From the IMG/VR virus record IMGVR_UViG_3300045902_000819, positions 1 through 37,642 of that record: a stretch of DNA of 37,642 nucleotides. The stretch is one strand, 5' to 3'. Position 1 is the stretch's first letter; the number at the start of each line of letters is the position of its first letter. Source of the DNA: a virus. Below the pieces are notes generated by a model, which saw nothing but the letters and a program-made list of their open reading frames with translations, was not told where the DNA came from and did not search any database. Made by a program: the position numbers and the translations under genes. Below are positions 30,586-37,141 of the stretch, in pieces.

Positions 30586-30989
30586 GGGGTCGCCTCCTTC
30601 CTCTCGTCGCGGGCCACCGCGCGAGCGGCGGCCATGCGGGGGTGACCCGAGGAGCACCACGCGACCTCGCATCCGCTCTCGATGGATGCGAGGTGAATGC
30701 GGTCCGCCAGCGCTGCAAACCCCTCGTGACCGGAGTAGACCTGATGGTCGGAGCGAGGCACCGCGGCCTTGAGGTTGGTGTAGACGACGGTGCCCGTGTG
30801 GCGGTTCTTCTGGAGCCTCTCCAGCGCCGTCAGAATGGCTCGCGCCACCGTCTGGTTGGGCGTTGGCTCCGCGGGCACGTAGCGCGCGACCTCCTTGCAC
30901 CGCCCGTTCTCGTCGTAGGCGTGGAACACCACGCGGGCCTGTTGGTCGCCCCGTTCCTGGCAGATGGCGACGTAGACCTCGGCGATCAC
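30582..30989 (-). CDS. RNase H-like fold protein (degenerate active site)
   Basis: The 135-aa protein begins with strands (AEVYVAICQE, ARVVFHAYDENG) then a helix (NQTVARAILTALERLQ) and strand (GTVVYTNLKAAV), and ends with VAWCSSGHPRMAAARAVAR. This order resembles RNase HI, where the helix carries Glu and the next strand TDS. Here the expected Asp is replaced (YTN), so it may be catalytically dead or only similar by chance. GTG start at 30989 with GTGA overlap. A structure prediction would settle it. Confidence 0.4.
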   Translation of the reverse strand: MIAEVYVAICQERGDQQARVVFHAYDENGRCKEVARYVPAEPTPNQTVARAILTALERLQKNRHTGTVVYTNLKAAVPRSDHQVYSGHEGFAALADRIHLASIESGCEVAWCSSGHPRMAAARAVARDERKEATP

Positions 30990-31138
30990 GAGCGCACCTC
31001 CGGACGGGCGTCGATGTGCCCCTCGTGGGGCAGGCCTGCCGCAGCACGAGCGGCCCGGAGCGCCTGGACGGCGTCGCGGATCTGCTCGAACGTGCCCAGC
31101 TTGCGGCGCTTCAGGATGGCGGTGAACGTCCAGATCAT
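30986..31138 (-). CDS. Very small protein, 50 aa
   Basis: An ATG at 31138 overlaps the upstream TGA (ATGA), and the stop overlaps the next GTG. The basic helical sequence (FTAILKRRKLGTFEQIRD, AVQALRAARAAAGL) has no recognised family. The two 4-base overlaps and the dense operon make it credible. Confidence 0.45.
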   Translation of the reverse strand: MIWTFTAILKRRKLGTFEQIRDAVQALRAARAAAGLPHEGHIDARPEVRS

Positions 31139-31455
31139 GCTGCCCTCCCGGTGAGCGCGATCAGCCCGGCGCTCGCGGCCTGGGCGCAGGTGCGGGGCTC
31201 GTGCTCGACGGCGCCGCAGTGCCCGCAGAGGGCCTGCCAGCGGCGAGGATCGAAGAGCCCAACGCCCTTGGCGGGGACACGGCGCCCCCGGGCGACGACG
31301 GCGCCGCTCTCCTCCTGGAGGTAGTGGGCCCGCATCGTGGCGAGCGCTTCTTCCTGGGCGCGCTTCGGGGAGGAGCCGCTGGCGCGGTAGTGGGCGAGCC
31401 ACATCGACCACTTGTCGTGGAGTTCCACGGGGATCTCGGCGGGGATGCTGGCCAT
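31135..31455 (-). CDS. Hypothetical protein with a Cys-Cys-His-Cys motif
   Basis: The 106-aa product has helices in its N-terminal half (ELHDKWSMWLAHYRASG, RAQEEALATMRAHYLQEE). A knuckle-like metal motif follows, C77-x2-C80-x4-H85-x4-C90 (CGHCGAVEHEPRTC), similar in spacing to zinc knuckles of single-stranded nucleic-acid-binding proteins. Function is unknown. Start is ATG 31455 with a one-base overlap of the upstream stop. Confidence 0.5.
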   Translation of the reverse strand: MASIPAEIPVELHDKWSMWLAHYRASGSSPKRAQEEALATMRAHYLQEESGAVVARGRRVPAKGVGLFDPRRWQALCGHCGAVEHEPRTCAQAASAGLIALTGRAA

Positions 31456-31898
31456 CAGTGCACCCCTCCGCCGCTGTTGTCGTCGAAGAGCCCACCCTGC
31501 GAGAACAGCGCGGCCTCGTCGTCGGTGGCGAAGCGCCGCTCCGTCACGGCGCCGGTCAGCTCGCAGACCAGCTCCAGGACGTTGTCGCTGGCCCGGTAGC
31601 GCCAGTGGTGATCGAGCAGCTCGCTGCGCTTGCCCGCGGCGATGGCCTTGGTGAGCTGCTGCAGCTCGACGTCCATGGAGTCGGCGAGCTTCTTCGCGCG
31701 CTGGTGCTCCTTGTGGATGGGTAGCTCCTCGACCTCGATTTTCTTCTCCTTCTTCAGGTCCTTCTCGGCCTGGCGAGCCTGGACGAGCTGGTTGGTCAGC
31801 TCGACGGCGCGGTTCTTCAGGTCGGCGATCTGGGTCGGCGTCAGCTCCAGATCGACGTAGCGGGCAACGGGCTCACGGTCTGCCTTGCTCTTGGCCAT
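31455..31898 (-). CDS. Hypothetical coiled-coil protein, 147 aa
   Basis: The product starts with a Lys-rich tail, then an extended coiled coil (about residues 22-90; LKNRAVELTNQLVQARQAEK, KEKKIEVEELPIHKEHQR). A compact C-terminal segment follows (NVLELVCELTGAVTERRF, ALFSQGGLFDD). I recognise no family. It lies at the start of the replication operon, two bases after the SLOG-like gene stop. The acidic, Gly-rich tail (DDNSGGG) resembles tails that bind single-stranded-DNA partners, but this is weak. Confidence 0.5.
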   Translation of the reverse strand: MAKSKADREPVARYVDLELTPTQIADLKNRAVELTNQLVQARQAEKDLKKEKKIEVEELPIHKEHQRAKKLADSMDVELQQLTKAIAAGKRSELLDHHWRYRASDNVLELVCELTGAVTERRFATDDEAALFSQGGLFDDNSGGGVH

Positions 31899-31900
31899 GA

Positions 31901-32386
31901 TCACTCCGCGGCCACGGGGGCCGCCTCCGTAGCAACGGGAGTCGGCTCCCAGTGGAATTTGCGGACCCGCAGCCCGGCCTCTTCGGCGAGGCGGGCGCGG
32001 TGGGCGGTGCCGCTCTTGGCGGCGGTGGCAGCCTCGAAGAAGGCCACGGCGTAGACGTTCCAACCTGCCCGCTGGGCGCGCACCGCGGCGGCCACCATCG
32101 CCTCGTCGCGGGTACGGCTGGTCGCCTTGAGGTTCTCGGAGCACCAGCGCCCCGGCCCCCTGCGGGAGTCGGTGCGGGTGCCGTCGGCGCGGTAGACGAC
32201 GACAGGGATCCCGAGGTGGAGGGCGGAGGCCTCGCCCCAGACCTCCGGGCCCGGGGTGCCGCCGGTGAGCAGCACGGTGTCCCGGGCGCCCAGCAGCAGG
32301 TGGAGCACCCGCTCGTGGGCCCAGGAGTAGGACTCGGCGCGGTCCCCGAGGGAGCGCATGCCGGCGAGGAGGAGGAGGGCGCTCAC
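31901..32386 (-). CDS. SLOG-like (Rossmann) nucleotide-binding protein
   Basis: The 161-aa protein has a Rossmann-type pattern typical of SLOG/DprA-LOG-like domains. Strands occur at TVLLTGGTPGPEVWG and IPVVVYRADG, the first with a Gly-rich loop, and a later strand is GWNVYAVAFFEA. SLOG proteins bind or cleave nucleotide ligands; phages carry several of unknown role. GTG at 32386 is chosen because GGAGG is 5 bases upstream; ATG 32359 has none. It is the first gene of the leftward operon. Between it and the repeat at 32481 I see no clear promoter. Confidence 0.55.
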   Translation of the reverse strand: MSALLLLAGMRSLGDRAESYSWAHERVLHLLLGARDTVLLTGGTPGPEVWGEASALHLGIPVVVYRADGTRTDSRRGPGRWCSENLKATSRTRDEAMVAAAVRAQRAGWNVYAVAFFEAATAAKSGTAHRARLAEEAGLRVRKFHWEPTPVATEAAPVAAE

Positions 32387-32480
32387 GCGGCCCTCCGTGC
32401 CCAGTCAGGGCGCCTCACCAGGGGGGCCGTCTCCGTCCTGTCTCCGGAGAGCGAGCGCTGCACCAGCACCCCCACTGATC

Positions 32481-32562
32481 CTGCTAGGATCTGGAGTATC
32501 CTACCCCCCCGAGAGGATTTAGGTTCCGACGCCTCGCGGCGTGGGGGTTCAAGTCCCTCCTT
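32481..32562 (+). repeat. Direct repeat copy 1 containing the 3' half of a tRNA-Leu-like sequence
   Basis: The 82-bp segment is 75/82 identical to 32950-33031 and has no gaps; the last 44 bp are identical. That run begins in a tRNA-Leu(UAG)-like anticodon loop (TTTAGGT). It continues through a 13-base variable arm (CGCCTCGCGGCGT) and a T arm (GGGGG TTCAAGT CCCTC). A 3' acceptor-like strand CTTGCGCA follows the repeat. No matching 5' acceptor or D arm is present, so it is not a complete tRNA. It is the kind of sequence used as an attachment site by tRNA-targeting integrases. Confidence 0.65.
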
Positions 32563-32836
32563 GCGCACAAGTCCTTGAAATCACAGGGCAATCCCCTCCC
32601 CTCCCGGGCCCTCGACAGAGGGGCCCTCCGGGGGTTCCGGTCCCGAATCCGGTCCCGATAGGCTTCCCCTTGCAGTCGCCGTCGAGGGCAGGGCACCGGG
32701 CGGGCGGGTCCAGCGCCAGGAGCGCCGCACGAGCCCCCTCCGCCTGCGGGTGCAGGTCGTGATCGGTGGTGCCGGCGCTCCGGTGCCCCGCCAGCAGTTT
32801 GTTACGCCTGTGGTGGAGAGGTAAACGGCCTTGCAC
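32549..32836 (-). pseudogene. Tyrosine recombinase C-terminal remnant
   Basis: One frame encodes LLAGHRSAGTTDHDLHPQA followed by a helix-like EGARAALLAL. This resembles the end of tyrosine integrases, where LGHxS-x3-TTxxY carries the nucleophilic Tyr. At the expected Tyr position there is Asp, and nothing upstream in the frame resembles the remaining catalytic boxes. The frame runs into repeat copy 1, as integrase genes often end at their att site. It is probably a decayed integrase left between the two repeats. The reading is short, so chance similarity is possible. Confidence 0.4.
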
Positions 32837-32926
32837 CTAACCTCGACAGAAGTAGGGGCGCAACCTGTTGCGCCCCTACACCCTCCGCATGGGTAAAAAA
32901 ATAATCCCCTCCTTTGTCGAGGTTAG
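32837..32926. repeat. Perfect 12-bp inverted repeat enclosing a hairpin
   Basis: CTAACCTCGACA (32837-32848) is the exact reverse complement of TGTCGAGGTTAG (32915-32926). Between them lie the 12-bp-stem hairpin at 32852-32879 and an AT-rich run (TAAAAAAATAAT). The nested symmetry could be a recombinase-arm region, a small inverted-repeat element or a transcription boundary. Confidence 0.5.
32852..32879. terminator. Strong GC hairpin, possible bidirectional terminator
   Basis: GTAGGGGCGCAA pairs perfectly with TTGCGCCCCTAC around a CCTG loop. There is no immediate T-tract, but an A-rich run (AAAAAAATAA) follows about 15 bases later on the plus strand. It lies between the integrase remnant and repeat copy 2. 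Confidence 0.45.
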
Positions 32927-32949
32927 ACACAAGGCCCGTCCGGCCCTTT

Positions 32950-33031
32950 CTGCTAGGATCCGGGGTGTTCTGCCACCCCGAGAGGACTTAGGTTCCGACG
33001 CCTCGCGGCGTGGGGGTTCAAGTCCCTCCTT
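32950..33031 (+). repeat. Direct repeat copy 2 of the tRNA-Leu-like segment
   Basis: This is the second copy, 469 bp after the first. It differs at seven positions, all in its 5' 38 bases. Two of these are compensatory: bases 18 and 38 change from A-T to G-C within a possible five-base stem (ATCCT/AGGAT versus GTTCT/AGGAC). A further hairpin CGGGGTG/CACCCCG is perfect in this copy. The ATG of the PLD-helicase is 20 bases after its end. A CACCA follows at 33037-33041. Confidence 0.65.
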
Positions 33032-33050
33032 ACACGCACCATCTTCGCCC

Positions 33051-35411
33051 ATGAGCCCCCTGTACGCCGGCCCCCTCTCCCCGCTCTGGGATGGGCTCGC
33101 GCCCCTGCTACGACGAGCGCGGGAGGTCGATGTCGCCGTCGCCTACGCCACCGTCCAGGGGGCCCGGCTGCTGCGCGGATCGCTGGAGCAAGCGCTCCGG
33201 GAGGGCGCCCGCGTGCGCCTTCTTGTTGGCTCCTACCTGGGCGGGACACGACCCGACGCGCTGCGAGAGCTGCTCGTCCTCGGTGGGATGGGGGCGCTGG
33301 TCCTCTTCATCGCTGACCCACACTTGCACTTCCACCCCAAGGTCTATCGAGTCGTCGACGGCGACGGCTTCGAGCACCTGTTTGTCGGGTCGTCCAACCT
33401 GTCGCGGAGCGCGCTCCTCGGGGGTCCGCACGTCCACGAGTGGACCCTCGGCCTCGAACGCGCGCAGGCCGGTCCCCTGATCGACGAGGCCCGCGAGCAC
33501 CTCGAACGCCTGTTCGCCTCCCTGGGCCAGCGCCTGACGCCGGAAGAGATCGAGCGCTTCGAGGAGAACCTGGCGCAAGCTCCGGCGCTCCCGCCTGCGG
33601 CCTTGCTCGACCCCGAGGAGCCTCCGGAGGGGTCATCGTTGACACCCAACGAGGCCCAGCGGCACGCCCTGGAATCACTGGCGCAGGCTCGCCAGCAGGG
33701 GCATCGGCGCGCGCTGGTGGTCGCCGCCACCGGCCTCGGCAAGACCTTGCTCGCCGCCTTCGATAGCCGAAACGTCCTCCCGGCGGGGGGCCGCCTCCTG
33801 GTGGTTGCCCACCGGCGAGGGCTGCTCGACCAGGCGGCCTCCGCCTTCGGCAGGGTGCGGGGAGACCACGAGTCGCAAGGGTTCGTCGATCAGGCCAGCA
33901 AGCAAAAGGACGCCGACCAGGTCTTCGCGTCGATCTTTTGCCTCGATACCTTCTCGGACCAGGAGCTTCGTGCCTTCGATTATGTGGTCATCGACGAGGC
34001 CCACCACGGCGCCGCGGCGAGCTACCGCCGCCTGTTCGAGGTGGCCTCGCCGCGCTTCTTGCTGGGCATGACCGCCACCCCCGAGCGCCTCGACGGCGCC
34101 GATGTCTACGCGCTCTTTCACGGCGTCGTGGCCTGCGAGGTGCAGCTCCTCGAAGGTATCCAGCGGGGCTGGCTGGTTCCCTTCGCTTACCGCGGCGTTC
34201 GGGATCCGGTCGACTACGACCAGCTCTCCTGGACCGGCGGAAAGCTCGGGTACTCCGCCGCTCAGCTCGACGCCGCGCTGCTCTCCGCGGCCCGCACGCG
34301 GGTTCTCCTCGCGGAGATGGGTGCTCCGCACGTCGATGCGTGCCGGACGCTCGTCTTCTGCGTCTCCATCGCCCACGCCACGCACACGGCGGAGGCGCTG
34401 GTCGCTGCTGGCTGGCAGGTCGCCCAGGTCCACAGCGGCCCCGGGGCGCTTGCCCCCGCCGCGGCCATCGACGCGCTCCGGCGCCGGCAGGTTCAGGCCA
34501 TCGTGGCGGTCGACATGTTCAACGAGGGGGTCGACATCCCCGAGGTGGACCGCATCGTGATGCTGCGGCCGACCGACTCGCCCACGGTCTTCCTGCAGCA
34601 GCTGGGACGAGGTCTACGCAAGGCCCCGGGCAAGGAGCGCCTGCTGGTCGTCGATCTGGTGGGGAACCACCGCCGCGCTGTGCAGAGGCTGACGTGGCTG
34701 GGGGTCGGGGAGGGCGTCGTGCGCAACGCTCCCGCCGGGCAGGCGCTGCAGGTCAAGCTGCCCGGCGGGAGCGAGGTCTCCCTCGACGTGGATGCGCTCG
34801 ACGCCGTGCAGGCCGTCTCCCGGGCCCTGGGCGGCCCGCGCGCTCGGCTCCGCGACGCCGTGGTGCGCCTGACCGAGCAGGCCGGACAGCGCCCGAGCCT
34901 CTCGGCGCTTCTGTCCGAGGCCGGCCTGTCGCTGACGACCCTGCATGCGCTGTTCGGAACCTGGCTGGAGCTTCTCTCGGCGGCGGGGTGCCTGTCCGAC
35001 GCCGACCGCAGGCTGCGAGCCTCCCCGGAGGCGGTCGCCATCCTGGAGGACGTCGAGGCGACCGAGATGACCGGCCCCCACAAGATGATCCTGCTGGGCG
35101 CCATGGGCCAAGACAGGCGCACCACGGTCTCCTTCGCCAAGGCGCGGGAGCTTTGCCCGCGGTACGCCGCCGGGCTTGATGCCTCCCTGTGGTCGTCCAT
35201 CAACCCGAAGAAATTCCCGGCCCCTTACCCTGTGGACATCCTGGTAGGAGCTCATGGCTCCTGGTGTCGCCGCGAGGGCGAGACGTTCTCCCTCGCCTTG
35301 CCGCCACCGCTTGAAGTGGATCTCCTCCCTGCGATCGCGGAGCGCGCCGAGGCCCGGCTGCGCGCGTGGCTCCGGAAGAAGAACCTCCCCGAGAAAGCCG
35401 CGAAGAGATGA
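33051..35411 (+). CDS. PLD-family nuclease fused to SF2 (DEAD/DEAH) helicase
   Basis: The 786-aa protein starts with a phospholipase-D-type nuclease domain: H95-P-K97 in HFHPKVYRVVDGDG, then GSSNLSRSALLGG (N116). A helicase follows, with Walker A ATGLGKT (226-232), DEAH at 315-318 in VVIDEAHHG, TATP at 341-344 and motif VI QQLGRGLRKAPGK. The C-terminal 200 residues are a separate accessory region. Such fusions resemble restriction-type, DNA-translocating effectors. The ATG at 33051 is the first that fits the conserved sequence; no Shine-Dalgarno is visible, and the frame stays open upstream through repeat copy 2. It overlaps a methyltransferase gene by 4 bases. A defence role is likely but unproved. 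Confidence 0.8.
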   Translation: MSPLYAGPLSPLWDGLAPLLRRAREVDVAVAYATVQGARLLRGSLEQALREGARVRLLVGSYLGGTRPDALRELLVLGGMGALVLFIADPHLHFHPKVYRVVDGDGFEHLFVGSSNLSRSALLGGPHVHEWTLGLERAQAGPLIDEAREHLERLFASLGQRLTPEEIERFEENLAQAPALPPAALLDPEEPPEGSSLTPNEAQRHALESLAQARQQGHRRALVVAATGLGKTLLAAFDSRNVLPAGGRLLVVAHRRGLLDQAASAFGRVRGDHESQGFVDQASKQKDADQVFASIFCLDTFSDQELRAFDYVVIDEAHHGAAASYRRLFEVASPRFLLGMTATPERLDGADVYALFHGVVACEVQLLEGIQRGWLVPFAYRGVRDPVDYDQLSWTGGKLGYSAAQLDAALLSAARTRVLLAEMGAPHVDACRTLVFCVSIAHATHTAEALVAAGWQVAQVHSGPGALAPAAAIDALRRRQVQAIVAVDMFNEGVDIPEVDRIVMLRPTDSPTVFLQQLGRGLRKAPGKERLLVVDLVGNHRRAVQRLTWLGVGEGVVRNAPAGQALQVKLPGGSEVSLDVDALDAVQAVSRALGGPRARLRDAVVRLTEQAGQRPSLSALLSEAGLSLTTLHALFGTWLELLSAAGCLSDADRRLRASPEAVAILEDVEATEMTGPHKMILLGAMGQDRRTTVSFAKARELCPRYAAGLDASLWSSINPKKFPAPYPVDILVGAHGSWCRREGETFSLALPPPLEVDLLPAIAERAEARLRAWLRKKNLPEKAAKR

Positions 35412-35995
35412 CGACGGACACGGATGCCTGGTACACGGCCCACGTCGAGGCGTTCCTCGACGCGACCGCGCACGTCGACATGCGCGCCCTCCACGACCCC
35501 TTTCTGGCGCTGTTGCCGTCGGGAGCAACCATCCTGGACGTGGGGTGCGGCTCCGGGCGCGACAGCCTGGCGTTCGCGCGGCGAGGCTTCCGCGTGGTGC
35601 CGATGGAGCCCTGCGAGGCGCTGGCCTCCCGGGCGGAGGCGCTCCTGCGGCAGCCGGTGGCGCGGAGGCGTGCGCAAGAGCTGGAGGAGGTCGCGGCCTT
35701 CGACGGGATCTGGGCCTGCGCCTCGCTGCTGCACGTCCCGGCGAGGGAGACCCCGGCGACGCTGGCCAGGCTGGCGCGAGCGCTCCGGCCGGGAGGGATC
35801 CTCTACGCATCCTACAAGCTGGGCCAGGGAGAACGGGAGGGAGAGCGGTTCTTCCACGACCAGGAGGAGGACTCGCTGCGCGGGTTGCTGGAGGGGGCCT
35901 CGCTGACGATCCTGAAGCTGTGGCAGACCGACGACGCGAGGAAGAACCAGGGTCAGCGCTGGGTCAACGCCCTGGCCAGCCGCACGGACCGCTAG
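35408..35995 (+). CDS. Class I SAM-dependent methyltransferase
   Basis: The 195-aa protein contains SAM motif I, ILDVGCGSGRDSLAFA (D44 to G50), then MEPCEALASRAEALL and a later strand with IWACASLLHVPA, where a typical class I enzyme has its acidic and post-I motifs. The C-terminal half has LRPGGILYASYKLG, the usual motif after the SAM pocket. No NPPY- or DPPY-type DNA methyltransferase motif is visible, so its substrate may be small or a protein rather than DNA. Its ATG overlaps the helicase stop (ATGA), so the pair is co-translated. Confidence 0.8.
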   Translation: MTTDTDAWYTAHVEAFLDATAHVDMRALHDPFLALLPSGATILDVGCGSGRDSLAFARRGFRVVPMEPCEALASRAEALLRQPVARRRAQELEEVAAFDGIWACASLLHVPARETPATLARLARALRPGGILYASYKLGQGEREGERFFHDQEEDSLRGLLEGASLTILKLWQTDDARKNQGQRWVNALASRTDR

Positions 35996-36008
35996 CGAGG
36001 CCCGAGGC

Positions 36009-37046
36009 TCACCGCTCGCCGCCGAAGAAGCGGGCGAAGGGCACGGCAACCGGGAGGCCGTCGAGGGCGACCTCCCAGAGGTGCCGGAGCAGGGGCAGCT
36101 CGTCCAGGGAAAGCTGACCCCGGAGCTCGTAGGCGGCCAAACCGGCGCGGAGCGTCTCTAGGATGTCGAGGCACTCCAGGGTGGCCCCCTCCATGCGGGC
36201 AACGGCGTCCGGGACCGACAGGCCCATCCCCAGCAGCTTGCCGAAGCGTCCGGTGCGTCCTCCGTTGGTCGTCACGTCCAGGTCACCCACCCCGGGCAGT
36301 CCGGAGGCGCTCCGTGGATCGCCCCCCAGCGCCCCGACCAGCAGACCCATCTCCCGGATCGCCTGGGCAAAGACCGCGGACTCGTGGTTGTGCATGGCGA
36401 CGCTCCCGGGGACGCCGCCGCCCCGCTCATGGATGCCCAGCGCGAAGGCGATCCCCATGGCGTAGGCGTTCTTCAGCGCGGCGCACGCCTCGACGCCGAT
36501 CACGTCCTCGCTGGTGAAGACGTGGTAGTAAGGCCCCCGCAGCAGCACCGCGAGGCGATCCAGGGTGGGACGATCTTGACCCGCGAGCACCACGCAGGTC
36601 TCCACGCGGCGAGCGAGCTCTCCGGCGATGCAGGGGCCCGCGATGGCCGCAGCGTGGACCCCCAGCTCCGAGGAGACCAGCTCCGGGAAGGAGATCAGCC
36701 GGTCGTCCCGCCGCTCGAGGCCCTTGGTGATCAGGAAGATCGGCCAGCGCGCCGCGGCGAAGGGGCGGAGCTGCTCGATGGCCCACCGCACCCCCCGGGA
36801 GTTGACCCCCAGCGCCACCACGTCGGCGCCGTCGAGCGCCGCGGGGAGCTCGTCGTGGTGGAAGGCTCGGACCGCCCCCGGCAGCGGGTACTTCAGCCTG
36901 AGGTGCTCCCCGGTGCGCCGCAGGTGATCGAGGATGTCCCGATCCAGGTGCGTCCCCACCAGCCGCACCTCGTGCCCGCGATCGACCAGCGGTAGCGCCA
37001 GCGCGCTACCCATCATGCCTGCCCCGAGAATGACCGTCGTTGCCAT
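36009..37046 (-). CDS. gpsA: Glycerol-3-phosphate dehydrogenase-like protein (GpsA family)
   Basis: The 345-aa protein begins with a Rossmann NAD(P) loop (LGAGMMGSALALP). Further features are TKGLE, GPCIAGELARR and a catalytic region ALKNAYAMGIAFALG, as in NAD(P)+-dependent G3P dehydrogenase. The family reduces dihydroxyacetone phosphate to sn-glycerol-3-phosphate for phospholipids. Spacing of the later motifs is typical, including GVGDLDVTTNGGRTGRFG. The gene runs opposite to the methyltransferase and ends 13 bases from its stop. It is a host-type gene and marks the end of the mobile region. Upstream, 37047-37141 holds the shared promoter space with the next lipoprotein; no clear boxes are seen. 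Confidence 0.85.
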   Translation of the reverse strand: MATTVILGAGMMGSALALPLVDRGHEVRLVGTHLDRDILDHLRRTGEHLRLKYPLPGAVRAFHHDELPAALDGADVVALGVNSRGVRWAIEQLRPFAAARWPIFLITKGLERRDDRLISFPELVSSELGVHAAAIAGPCIAGELARRVETCVVLAGQDRPTLDRLAVLLRGPYYHVFTSEDVIGVEACAALKNAYAMGIAFALGIHERGGGVPGSVAMHNHESAVFAQAIREMGLLVGALGGDPRSASGLPGVGDLDVTTNGGRTGRFGKLLGMGLSVPDAVARMEGATLECLDILETLRAGLAAYELRGQLSLDELPLLRHLWEVALDGLPVAVPFARFFGGER

Positions 37047-37141
37047 CGCGGCGCATCCTCGCTCCCCGGGCGAATCCGTGGCAAGCTCCCGGGTGGGTTT
37101 TGCAAGACACCATTCCGGCGTTGTTCCCGAGGAGATCTCGC

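Noticed and set aside
32481-32570. A functional tRNA-Leu gene
   Set aside because: The anticodon loop, variable arm, T arm and 3' acceptor-like strand are present, but no 5' acceptor strand (GCGCAAG) or D arm exists upstream in either copy, and the anticodon stem keeps only three pairs.
32868-33050. An upstream start for the PLD-helicase at 32868
   Set aside because: The frame is open through repeat copy 2, but the added 61 residues are translated repeat sequence and do not resemble the protein family; the conserved part starts at 33051.
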